This document shows positions 1-6,641 of a stretch of 23,456 bases of DNA, in pieces (the stretch's first letter is position 1; every line of letters starts with the position of its first letter). The stretch is taken from assembly GCA_013698395.1 (NCBI GenBank), contig JACCUZ010000006.1, positions 1 through 23,456 on the forward strand. The letters are read 5' to 3'. The stretch comes from Sporichthyaceae bacterium. GTDB lineage: Bacteria; Actinomycetota; Actinomycetes; JACCUZ01. Under the pieces are notes generated by a model that was not told the origin of the DNA, ran no database searches, and was given only the letters and a program-made list of their open reading frames with translations. The position numbers and the translations under genes were made by a program.

Positions 1-1239
1 ATGATCGTGGTGGCCTCCGCGCTCCTCCTTGCCGTGACAGCGGTGGTGATCACCGCCTCGCCGGGCCAGTTCGTCGACGGACGCATCGCCTTGGCTTTCG
101 CTGCGTTCATCGCCCTTGGCGAGTTCGTCAGGATCACCCTCCCTGGTGGCCGGGACGCCGCCCCCATCGCGACGGCCGGAGCCATCGCCTACGCCCTGCT
201 GACCGGCTATCCCGGTGGGTACACCGACCACAGCGCCCTGCAGGTCGTCGCCGTGGTCACCGTCGCGATGCTGGCTGGCATGGCGCCTCACATCGCCGTG
301 GGCCGGGTGGCCAATGTCGACTCGCTGGCCAGGCGCCTGCTCGTCATCGGTTTCGTGGCGGGCGCGTTCCGCGGGTTCGAGCTGGACGACAACGTCGGCC
401 GTCTGGGGCAGGCCCCGGTGGCGATGGTGATGGTGGTCACGGTGTGCGTCACCCTGCTCCTGGACGCCTTGCTGGCCGCAGCCGTCCGGGCTGGTTCCGA
501 CCGCGCGCCCTTCCTGCCGGTCCTGCGCAACGAGCTGCGCGCGCAGGCCGGTATCGGCTCGGCGATCGGCGCCACGGGCGCGCTGATCGCGCTGGCCACA
601 ACCATCATGGGCAGCTGGGCGCTCCCGGTCTTCGTCGTACCTCTGCTGCTGACGCAGTTCTCGTTCCGTCGCTACGCAGCCATTCGGGAGTCCTCCCTGC
701 AGACCATTCGCGCGCTCTCGCGCGTCACTGAGCTCGGCGGCTACACCGAGACTGGCCACTCACGCCGGGTCAGCCAGCTCGCGATGGCAGTCGGCCGAGA
801 GCTCGGGATGAGCGACGCGGAGCTGCGCGACCTCGAGTACGCCGCCCTGATGCACGACATCGGACAGCTGTCACTGAGCGAGCCGATACCTGGTGGAGCC
901 ACGGTCGTCGCGGCGCCGGCGGACCAGCGCCGCATCGCCTCCCTCGGCGCCGACGTCATTCGGCAGACCGGAGTCCTCGACGAGGTGGCCCGGATCGTTG
1001 ACCAGCAGGCCGAGCCCTACCGACAGGCGCACCAGATCACGCGCGAGGAGGTGCCGCTCGCCAGCCGCATCATCAAGGCGGTGAACGCCTACGACGACCT
1101 CGTCGGGGAGTCCGCCGAGACCGGACGCCGCCTCGAGGCGCTGGAGCGGCTGCGGCTCGGGATGGCGTACGAGTACGACCCGACCGTGGTGGAGTCGCTC
1201 TCCAAGACCGTGGAGCGCTCGAGCCGTCTCGGCGTCTGA
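1..1239 (+). CDS. Membrane protein with C-terminal HD (HD-GYP-like) phosphohydrolase domain
   Basis: A 412-residue protein. Roughly residues 1-220 hold about seven hydrophobic segments with short loops. From about residue 235 a soluble HD domain follows: the first metal-binding His is His253 (GHSRR) and the HD pair is His285-Asp286 (LMHDIG). The region ends with an ASRIIKAVNAYDDL stretch typical of HD-GYP proteins, a family that often hydrolyses cyclic dinucleotides. The central HHE and GYP signatures of true HD-GYP phosphodiesterases are not visible; the equivalent stretch reads VDQQAEPYRQAHQ. Cyclic-di-GMP hydrolysis is therefore uncertain. The ATG is the very first base of the window, so an upstream start cannot be excluded. 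The last 151 bases overlap the 3' end of the convergent DUF5317 gene. Confidence 0.82.
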   Translation: MIVVASALLLAVTAVVITASPGQFVDGRIALAFAAFIALGEFVRITLPGGRDAAPIATAGAIAYALLTGYPGGYTDHSALQVVAVVTVAMLAGMAPHIAVGRVANVDSLARRLLVIGFVAGAFRGFELDDNVGRLGQAPVAMVMVVTVCVTLLLDALLAAAVRAGSDRAPFLPVLRNELRAQAGIGSAIGATGALIALATTIMGSWALPVFVVPLLLTQFSFRRYAAIRESSLQTIRALSRVTELGGYTETGHSRRVSQLAMAVGRELGMSDAELRDLEYAALMHDIGQLSLSEPIPGGATVVAAPADQRRIASLGADVIRQTGVLDEVARIVDQQAEPYRQAHQITREEVPLASRIIKAVNAYDDLVGESAETGRRLEALERLRLGMAYEYDPTVVESLSKTVERSSRLGV

Positions 1240-1754
1240 ACCCGGCCGGCGGACACCAGCAGCAGTCCCACCCCCGCCGCGACCAGGACGTCTCCCGGGC
1301 TGACCACCTGTGGGCGGAATGGAAGAGCCAACGGCACGACGTCGCCCAGGAAGCCGACGTACGTCGATGCGCCCGCCGGCTCGCGCAGCACGTCGCCGCG
1401 CAGACCCAACTCGCCGCGAGTGAGCCCGGCGTGTTTCGCTGCTGACACCGAGACGGGCATGGCCCCGTTGACAGTGACCACCACCACGTTGAGCATCAGC
1501 CCGCAGGCCACCAGTGGAGCGCCGGCGACCCGTCGATTTCCGACGAGGAACAGTCCGGTCAGCAGCCCGGTCAGCACCAGGGCAACCCACCGAGCAAACC
1601 CTGACCCGGGCAAGAGCAGCGGTGTCCCGATCTGGACGGCCGCTGCCACGACGAGCAGGCGCACGGCGCGCAGCCGCAGCCGCGAGAGACCTGCACCGCC
1701 AGTGGCCAACGAAGCGAACCCCGCGACTGCAGCCACGAGAAGTACGAGAACCAC
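1089..1754 (-). CDS. DUF5317 family membrane protein
   Basis: About 221 residues from a GTG at 1754. The first 165 or so residues are rich in membrane segments (VLVLLVAAVAGFASLATGG, then LLVVAAAVQIGTPLLL, then VALVLTGLLTGLFLVG), with a conserved-looking NGAMPVS loop and a later STYVGFLGDVVPL segment. This pattern matches the uncharacterised actinobacterial DUF5317 family; no biochemical function is known to me. The frame stays open upstream to 1874, but that part overlaps the divergent biotin carboxylase and is not hydrophobic. The GTG has no Shine-Dalgarno; a -10-like GAGACT lies six bases upstream, which would fit a leaderless message. The last 50 residues are low-complexity and lie antisense to the HD-protein gene. 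Confidence 0.72.
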   Translation of the reverse strand: MVLVLLVAAVAGFASLATGGAGLSRLRLRAVRLLVVAAAVQIGTPLLLPGSGFARWVALVLTGLLTGLFLVGNRRVAGAPLVACGLMLNVVVVTVNGAMPVSVSAAKHAGLTRGELGLRGDVLREPAGASTYVGFLGDVVPLALPFRPQVVSPGDVLVAAGVGLLLVSAGRVQTPRRLERSTVLESDSTTVGSYSYAIPSRSRSSASRRRPVSADSPTRSS

Positions 1755-1803
1755 CCGGCTAGTCTCGCCTGCCGACACCACCACATCCGGGAGGCAACCG
1801 CCC

Positions 1804-3144
1804 GTGTTCGAGACCGTCCTCGTCGCCAATCGTGGGGAGATCGCCCGCCGGGTGATTCGCACCGTGCAGGGCATGGGTCTGCGCGCTGTCGCCGTGTACT
1901 CCGAGGCCGACAGGGACCTGCCCTATGTCACCGAGGCAGATGAGTCGGTGCTGATCGGAGCCGCGCCGCCAGCCCAGAGCTATCGATCCGTCGAAGCCCT
2001 GCTGGAGGCGGCCCACCGGACTGGGTCCCAGGCGGTGCACCCGGGCTATGGCTTTCTGGCCGAGGACCCGTCCTTCGCCGCACGCGTGCAGGACGCCGGT
2101 CTGGTGTGGGTCGGGCCCCGGCCCGAGTCGATCGGCGCGATGGGGGACAAGATTCGGGCCCGCAATCTTGTGGCCGCCGTCGGCATGCCCGTGTCCCGAG
2201 GGAGCACCGAGCCGGTCCTGGACGTCGCGTCGGCCGTCCGGGCGGCCGAGCGCATCGGATATCCGCTGATGGTGAAGGCCTCCGCTGGGGGAGGCGGTAT
2301 GGGCATGGCGGTAGCGGCTGACGAGGACGCGTTGGTGGTGGAGTTCGCCCGGGTCCAAAGCTTCGCCGGCCGGATGTTCGGTGACCCCTCGGTGCTGCTC
2401 GAGCGGTACTTTCCGCGCGTGCGCCATGTCGAAGTGCAGGTGCTAGGCCTCGCGGACGGCCGCGTCGTGGCGCTGGGTGAGCGTGAGTGCTCCGTGCAGC
2501 GTCGTAACCAGAAGCTGGTCGAGGAGAGCCCGTCCCCTGCGGTCGGGCCGGAGCTGCGGCTACGGATGCTTGCGTCGGCCGTCCGTGCGGCGGAGGCGGT
2601 CGGCTACCTCAACGCCGGCACCATCGAATGCCTGCTCGACGTCGATTCCGGCGAGTTCTTCTTCCTCGAGATGAACACCCGCCTTCAGGTGGAGCACCCG
2701 GTCACCGAGCTCGTGCAGCGCATCGACATCGTCGAGCAGCAGCTGCTCGTGGCGGCCGGTGAGCCTGTCACCTTCGATCCCGATGCGCTGCAGCCGACAG
2801 GCCACGCGATCGAGATGCGGGTGAACGCCGAGGACCCGGTCCGGTTCCTGCCCGGCCCAGGCGCCATCACGGTGTGGGAGGAGCCGTCCGGAGAGGGCGT
2901 CCGGGTCGATGCCGGTTATGCAGCTGGCACCACGGTGACACCGCACTATGACTCGTTGATGGCCAAGCTTGTCGTGCATGGCGTCGACCGCGACGAAGCG
3001 ATCAGCCGGGCTCGCGATGCGGTGCGGGCTTTCCACATCGAGGGCCCGAAGTGCAACCTGCCGTTCTTCGGCGAGCTGCTCGACCACCCGCACTTCCTCT
3101 CCGGGCAGTACGACACCGGGCTCGTGGGACGCATGCGCTCCTGA
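1804..3144 (+). CDS. accC: Biotin carboxylase (acetyl/acyl-CoA carboxylase subunit)
   Basis: 446 residues, the usual length of a free-standing biotin carboxylase. It carries out the ATP- and bicarbonate-dependent carboxylation of biotin on a carrier protein. The N-terminal domain opens with ETVLVANRGEIARRV. The ATP-grasp has the glycine-rich loop KASAGGGGMGM (Lys158) and the metal/catalytic set EMNTRLQVEHPVTE (Glu289, Asn291, Arg293), matching the E. coli residues with a one-residue shift. The GTG start at 1804 is chosen because GGGAGG lies about eight bases upstream and the family N-terminus begins here; the longer open frame from 1420 is antisense to the DUF5317 gene. A small biotinyl carrier follows 11-35 bases downstream. 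No carboxyltransferase gene is in the window, unlike complete carboxylase operons. Confidence 0.93.
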   Translation: MFETVLVANRGEIARRVIRTVQGMGLRAVAVYSEADRDLPYVTEADESVLIGAAPPAQSYRSVEALLEAAHRTGSQAVHPGYGFLAEDPSFAARVQDAGLVWVGPRPESIGAMGDKIRARNLVAAVGMPVSRGSTEPVLDVASAVRAAERIGYPLMVKASAGGGGMGMAVAADEDALVVEFARVQSFAGRMFGDPSVLLERYFPRVRHVEVQVLGLADGRVVALGERECSVQRRNQKLVEESPSPAVGPELRLRMLASAVRAAEAVGYLNAGTIECLLDVDSGEFFFLEMNTRLQVEHPVTELVQRIDIVEQQLLVAAGEPVTFDPDALQPTGHAIEMRVNAEDPVRFLPGPGAITVWEEPSGEGVRVDAGYAAGTTVTPHYDSLMAKLVVHGVDRDEAISRARDAVRAFHIEGPKCNLPFFGELLDHPHFLSGQYDTGLVGRMRS

Positions 3145-3179
3145 CCGGAGGCGCCTTGGCCCTGTGGTTGGATGCCCTG

Positions 3180-3392
3180 GTGGCGGAGATCCGGGCGGAG
3201 ATGGTCGCCAATGTGTGGAAGGTTGTCGCCACCGAAGGCGACGAGGTTGCCGACGGCGACACGCTGGTGATCCTCGAGTCGATGAAGATGGAGATCCCGG
3301 TGCTCGCGGAGAGTGCCGGCACCATCGCTGCGATGCATGTCTCGGAAGGCGACGTCGTCCAGGAGGGCGACGTGATCGCCGTCATCGAGTGA
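3180..3392 (+). CDS. Small biotin/lipoyl-attachment carrier protein (BCCP-like)
   Basis: About 70 residues consisting only of a biotinyl domain: a beta-rich fold around ESMKME, whose Lys is the biotinylation site, with flanking EGDEVADGDTL and EGDVVQEGDVIAVIE half-repeats. It probably accepts CO2 from the biotin carboxylase directly upstream. Family members begin at the AEIRAEMVANVWKV stretch, which favours the GTG at 3180. However, GGAGG at 3147-3151 lies only four bases before a TTG at 3156, which would add eight residues (LALWLDAL). The start is thus uncertain by 24 bases; the reading frame is not. Confidence 0.85.
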   Translation: MAEIRAEMVANVWKVVATEGDEVADGDTLVILESMKMEIPVLAESAGTIAAMHVSEGDVVQEGDVIAVIE

Positions 3393-3402
3393 CAACGCTG
3401 CC

Positions 3403-3573
3403 GTGCCGCTGTTCCGTCGCCAGGACGGTGAACCCTGGTCTCTCCTGGCCGGGGCCTCTGATGGCAGGTGCCAGGTCGGCATCGCGGCTACCGAGCCGGT
3501 GACCCGGGCGTTGCTGCGTCGCTGGGTCGACGCCGCGGGTCGCGGCGCAGGAACACCCGAGGCGGTCGCCTAA
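3403..3573 (+). CDS. Possible 56-residue small protein, unknown
   Basis: An open frame from GTG 3403 to TAA 3571-3573, lying between the biotinyl carrier and pilT. The peptide starts VPLFRRQDGEPWSLLAG and continues with an amphipathic stretch TRALLRRWVDAAGRG. Codon third positions are GC-rich like the neighbours, and there is no competing plus-strand gene. There is no clear ribosome binding site, and I recognise no family. The two long minus-strand frames here are antisense shadows of pilT. This may be a real small gene or chance. Confidence 0.3.
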   Translation: MPLFRRQDGEPWSLLAGASDGRCQVGIAATEPVTRALLRRWVDAAGRGAGTPEAVA

Positions 3574-3634
3574 GTCGCTCAAGGTCCGGCTGAGCACGCC
3601 CGAAGATGCCAGGGTGAGTGGATCGGAGCAGCCC

Positions 3635-4708
3635 GTGTCGGTCGTACCTTTCCTCCGGGCCCTCAGCGAGATCGGGGGGTCCGATCTGCACGTCAAGGTG
3701 GGTTCGCCTCCCCGGGTCCGCATCGACGGCCGGCTGCGCAAGCTGCAGGCGCCGAACCTCACACCCAGCGACACCGAGCACATGGTGGTCGAGGTCCTGC
3801 GTGCCGACCTGGTCGAGGAGTTCGGGCGCACGAACGAGGCCGACTTCGCGTACTCCGTGCCGGGACTGGGTCGGTTCCGGGTCAACGCGTTCCGCTCCCG
3901 CGGCTCGGCCGGCATGGTGTTCCGCCGCGTGAGCATCGGGGCGATCCCGCTCGACGAGCTTGGGCTGCCTCCGGTGCTCAACGCGCTGGCCATGGAGCCA
4001 CGGGGCCTGGTCCTCGTCACCGGTCCCACCGGCTCGGGCAAGACCACCACGCTCGCGGGAATGATCGACCAGATCAACAACAACCGCGAGGTGCACATCG
4101 TCACGATCGAGGACCCGATCGAGGTCCTGCACTTCGACAAGCTCGCGATGATCAACCAGCGCGAGGTACGCCTGGACACCGCAGACTTCGCCACCGCGCT
4201 CCGTGGAGCCATGCGCCAGGACCCCGATGTGATCCTCGTCGGCGAGATGCGCGACCACGAGACCGTGAAGGCAGCGCTCGCTGCCTCGGAGACCGGCCAC
4301 TTCGTCATGTCGACGCTGCACACGACCGACGCCGCCGAGACGATCACCCGGGTCATCGACTTCTTCCCGCCGCACGAGCAGAAGCAGGTCCGACTGTCCC
4401 TCGCCGGTGCCCTGCGCGGCATCATCTGTCAGCGTCTCGTGCCGCGAGCCGACGGTCAGGGCCGCTGCGTCGCGATGGAGGTCTGTGTCGCCACCGGCCG
4501 CATCGCCGATGCGATCGCGGACCCGGACAAGACGTCCACTATCGCGGAGCTGGTCAAGGACGGCGCCTACTACGGCATGCAGACCTTCGACCAGCACCTG
4601 GTGGCCCTCATCCGGGATGGAGTGATCACCCTCGACGCAGCGATGGCGGCATCAACCAACCCGCACGACCTCACCGTCGAGCTGCGTCGCCTGGGCCTGG
4701 TCGCCTGA
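3635..4708 (+). CDS. pilT: Type IV pilus retraction ATPase PilT-like protein
   Basis: About 357 residues. PilT hexamers hydrolyse ATP to depolymerise type IV pili at the inner membrane. The N-terminal PAS-like region includes GGSDLHVKVGSPPRVRIDG. The RecA-like core has Walker A GPTGSGKTTT (from residue 130), an Asp box around EDPIEVLH, Walker B DPDVILVGEMRD, and a His box TGHFVMSTLHTTDA. The C-terminal LAGALRGIICQRLVP segment occupies the place of the retraction-specific motif. Start GTG 3635 is preferred because CGGAG lies six bases upstream; GTG 3614 would add seven residues. No pilin, PilB, PilC or PilM gene is visible in this window, so partners must lie elsewhere. Confidence 0.9.
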   Translation: MSVVPFLRALSEIGGSDLHVKVGSPPRVRIDGRLRKLQAPNLTPSDTEHMVVEVLRADLVEEFGRTNEADFAYSVPGLGRFRVNAFRSRGSAGMVFRRVSIGAIPLDELGLPPVLNALAMEPRGLVLVTGPTGSGKTTTLAGMIDQINNNREVHIVTIEDPIEVLHFDKLAMINQREVRLDTADFATALRGAMRQDPDVILVGEMRDHETVKAALAASETGHFVMSTLHTTDAAETITRVIDFFPPHEQKQVRLSLAGALRGIICQRLVPRADGQGRCVAMEVCVATGRIADAIADPDKTSTIAELVKDGAYYGMQTFDQHLVALIRDGVITLDAAMAASTNPHDLTVELRRLGLVA

Positions 4709-4710
4709 CC

Positions 4711-4893
4711 TCAGTACGCGGTGAGGACGCCGTGCTCGCTGCAGCGGGCGGACCAGCCCCGCGGCACGACCTGCACCACCAGCCGCCGCCGGCAGCGAGC
4801 GCAGTAGCGCGGCGGCTCGAGCGCTCGGCGTCGGTCACACTGCGGGTGCTTGCCCGCCGGCCCTCCGCACTGGTCGCAGTAGGGCCGTTCCAC
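4711..4893 (-). CDS. bsaP: Biotin synthase auxiliary protein BsaP
   Basis: A 60-residue cysteine-rich protein. Cysteines are paired as CDQC (6, 9) and CARC (31, 34), with further Cys19 and Cys51 and His16 and His54, alternating with a basic RRRALEPPRYC segment and RRLVVQVVPRGWSARC. This is the pattern of the small actinobacterial protein reported to be required for mycobacterial biotin synthase activity, normally encoded beside bioB. The cysteines suggest a metal or Fe-S site. It starts with GTG, ends two bases from the pilT stop, and lies 34 bases after the GNAT gene on the same strand. No Shine-Dalgarno is seen; TAGTCT six bases before the GTG suggests a leaderless transcript. bioB itself is more than 5 kb away. 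The family assignment is from memory of the motif pattern. Confidence 0.78.
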   Translation of the reverse strand: MERPYCDQCGGPAGKHPQCDRRRALEPPRYCARCRRRLVVQVVPRGWSARCSEHGVLTAY

Positions 4894-4899
4894 GGAGGC

Positions 4900-4905
4900 A
4901 GACTA
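4900..4905 (-). promoter_or_regulatory. Candidate leaderless -10 box of bsaP
   Basis: Read on the minus strand, TAGTCT (TAnnnT) stands six bases before the GTG of bsaP, so transcription could begin at the start codon. The preceding bases, GTGACCTAGTC, occur identically upstream of the GNAT gene (5428-5438). No good -35 element is visible. Confidence 0.35.
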
Positions 4906-4927
4906 GGTCACCTATCGGCGGCCCAGC

Positions 4928-5419
4928 TCACTGCGCGCGGAGATCGAGGACGTAGGCGATGAGGTCGACGTCGTCGGCCGGCCGCCAGTCCCGTCCAGGC
5001 GCTCGTACGAACCCCAGTCGCTCGTAGATCCGGTGCGCGGTCCTCATGTCCGGCAGGGAGCTCAGCGCCACCGCGCTGCTGCCCTGCTCGCGCGCACGAT
5101 CGACGCACCAGCTCGCCAGCGCGCTGCCCACGCCCCGGCCCCGCGCCTGCGGCGACACCGCCAGCATCCGGAACTCGGCCTCGCCCGCCTCGCAGATCTC
5201 GGCCCAGGGTGAACCGGCCAGGCAGAACGTGACGGTCCCCAGCAGCCGGTCACCCTCGACCGCCACCATCAACTCCGCCTCGGTCGACCTTTGGTCAGCC
5301 GCCCGCAGCTCGCCGACGTACCCGGCGTCCGGATCGATCAGGCCGTCAGCGACGTACGCCGCCGCCGTCAGCTCACCCACGGCGAGAAGCTCGGAGACCT
5401 GGGCCGGACGGATCAGCAC
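4928..5419 (-). CDS. GNAT family N-acetyltransferase
   Basis: 163 residues. The GNAT fold is recognisable: the N-terminal IRPAQVSELLAVGELTAAAY helix region, strand GDRLLGTVTFCL, the acetyl-CoA binding loop LAVSPQARGRGVGSALASW (Q/RxxGxG/A motif), and the closing AHRIYERLGFVRAPGRDW motif. The acceptor substrate cannot be read from sequence. The GTG start at 5419 has no Shine-Dalgarno but has TAGTCT seven bases upstream. The stop of the upstream small membrane peptide lies 15 bases before this start, and bsaP follows 34 bases downstream, so the three may be co-transcribed. Confidence 0.88.
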   Translation of the reverse strand: MLIRPAQVSELLAVGELTAAAYVADGLIDPDAGYVGELRAADQRSTEAELMVAVEGDRLLGTVTFCLAGSPWAEICEAGEAEFRMLAVSPQARGRGVGSALASWCVDRAREQGSSAVALSSLPDMRTAHRIYERLGFVRAPGRDWRPADDVDLIAYVLDLRAQ

Positions 5420-5426
5420 GCGCCGG

Positions 5427-5432
5427 AGACTA
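5427..5432 (-). promoter_or_regulatory. Candidate leaderless -10 box of the GNAT gene
   Basis: The minus strand reads TAGTCT seven bases before the GTG of the acetyltransferase. It is embedded in GTGACCTAGTC, shared exactly with the bsaP upstream region. No clear -35 is seen. Confidence 0.33.
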
Positions 5433-5434
5433 GG

Positions 5435-5593
5435 TCACAGCTGCGAGGCGTAAGGACGGGAGGGCAGCAGGCCGGCGCTCCAGTCCAGGTGGCTGGGCGG
5501 CGGTGCACTCGGCCGGTCGTGGCGAAGGAACCGCACTCCGACGAGGAGCTCGACCAGAACGAGGAGGGCAGTGAGGATCAGGAAGGTCGTCAT
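5435..5593 (-). CDS. Small single-pass membrane protein
   Basis: 52 residues from ATG 5593. Residues 3-22 (TFLILTALLVLVELLVGVRF) form one strong transmembrane helix; a basic and proline-rich tail (RHDRPSAPPP, then HLDWSAGLLPSRPY) follows. The frame is open far upstream but that part is antisense to the GlxA-type regulator. There is no obvious ribosome binding site. It lies divergent from the regulator and directly before the GNAT gene. No family recognised; helix and start codon make it more likely real than chance. Confidence 0.5.
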   Translation of the reverse strand: MTTFLILTALLVLVELLVGVRFLRHDRPSAPPPSHLDWSAGLLPSRPYASQL

Positions 5594-5638
5594 GGCAGTA
5601 ATTATGCGCCCGATTAGAAACAGCCACCAGTGGCAGTA

Positions 5639-5669
5639 TTGACAACCACCCTGAACTTCCTGCCAGAAT
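5639..5669 (+). promoter_or_regulatory. Candidate promoter of the GlxA-type regulator
   Basis: A perfect -35 hexamer TTGACA (5639-5644) and CAGAAT (5664-5669) are separated by 19 bases. The second box ends six bases before the GTG at 5676, again consistent with a leaderless message. The spacer is longer than the ideal 17. Confidence 0.4.
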
Positions 5670-5675
5670 GTCCCG

Positions 5676-6632
5676 GTGATCCGCAACGTCGCCGTGCCGG
5701 TCCTCGACGGCATCTTCGCGTTCGAGCTGGGCGTGCTCTGTGAGGTGTTCGGCGTCGAGCGACCCGACGAGCCCTTGCTGCCGTCCTTCACCTTCGACCT
5801 GTGCACGCCCGTGCCCGGACCGGTTCGGACGGTTTCCGGGTTCGACCTCATGGTCACCCATGACCTGAGCCGCCTCGAGACGGCTGACCTCGTGGCAGTG
5901 CCGGCCATCGGGCGCGAGACCGATCCCCCCGCTGAGCTGCTCAGCGCCCTGCGCAGCGCCGCGGAACGGGGTGCCCGGATCCTCAGCGTCTGCAGTGGAG
6001 CGTTCATCCTCGGGGAGGCGGGCCTGCTCGACGACCGCGACTGCACGACGCACTGGACCTACGCCACCGAGCTGGCCCGGCGGTTTCCCAAGGCACGGGT
6101 CGACCCCGACGTGCTGTACGTCGACAGCGCAGGGGTCATCACCAGCGCCGGGACGGCTGCCGGCATCGATGCGTGCATCTACCTGATCCGCGAGGAGTTC
6201 GGCACCGGGGTCGCCAACCGCCTCGCCCGGCGCATGGTCATGCCACCTCATCGGGAGGGTGGGCAGCGGCAGTACGTCGACCAGCCGGTGCCGTGCGAGG
6301 CCGACACGTTGGCCGACACCCTGCAGTGGATGCTCGAGCATCTGGCCGAGGACGTCAGCGTCGAGCAGCTGGCCGGGCTCGCCCACCTGTCGCCGCGCAC
6401 GTTTGCCCGTCGGTTCCGGGCAGAGACGGGCACGACGCCCCACCACTGGCTCACCGACCAGCGCATCATGGCTGCTCGCCGCCTGCTCGAGGAGACCGCG
6501 CAGCCGGTCGAGGCTGTGGCTGACCTGGTCGGGTTCGGCAGCGCCGCTGTGCTTCGTCATCACTTCGCCCGGCGCGTCGGTACGACACCGCAGTCCTACC
6601 GGCGCACCTTCACCCGCGCGGTCGCCAGCTGA
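5676..6632 (+). CDS. GlxA family transcriptional regulator (DJ-1/PfpI plus AraC HTH)
   Basis: 318 residues. Residues 1-200 form a DJ-1/PfpI-like amidotransferase-fold domain (VAVPVLDGIFAFELGVLCEVFG) with the nucleophile-elbow Cys in ILSVCSGAFILGEAG. Residues 215-315 are the AraC/XylS double helix-turn-helix: LAEDVSVEQLAGLAHLSPRT, then RFRAETGTTPHHWL, then ADLVGFGSAAVLRHHFARRVG. Such proteins are DNA-binding activators or repressors; their ligand is usually unknown. The start is GTG without Shine-Dalgarno. The stop lies nine bases from that of the convergent symporter. The nearest divergent target is the GNAT/bsaP gene group, but no operator was identified. Confidence 0.92.
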   Translation: MIRNVAVPVLDGIFAFELGVLCEVFGVERPDEPLLPSFTFDLCTPVPGPVRTVSGFDLMVTHDLSRLETADLVAVPAIGRETDPPAELLSALRSAAERGARILSVCSGAFILGEAGLLDDRDCTTHWTYATELARRFPKARVDPDVLYVDSAGVITSAGTAAGIDACIYLIREEFGTGVANRLARRMVMPPHREGGQRQYVDQPVPCEADTLADTLQWMLEHLAEDVSVEQLAGLAHLSPRTFARRFRAETGTTPHHWLTDQRIMAARRLLEETAQPVEAVADLVGFGSAAVLRHHFARRVGTTPQSYRRTFTRAVAS

Positions 6633-6641
6633 CCGGAGGGA

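Noticed and set aside
3382..4597. Two long minus-strand open frames (347 and 369 codons) opposite pilT
   Set aside because: They are antisense to an unmistakable PilT, low-complexity Arg/Ser/Asp/His-rich and show no domain; a normal effect of high GC.
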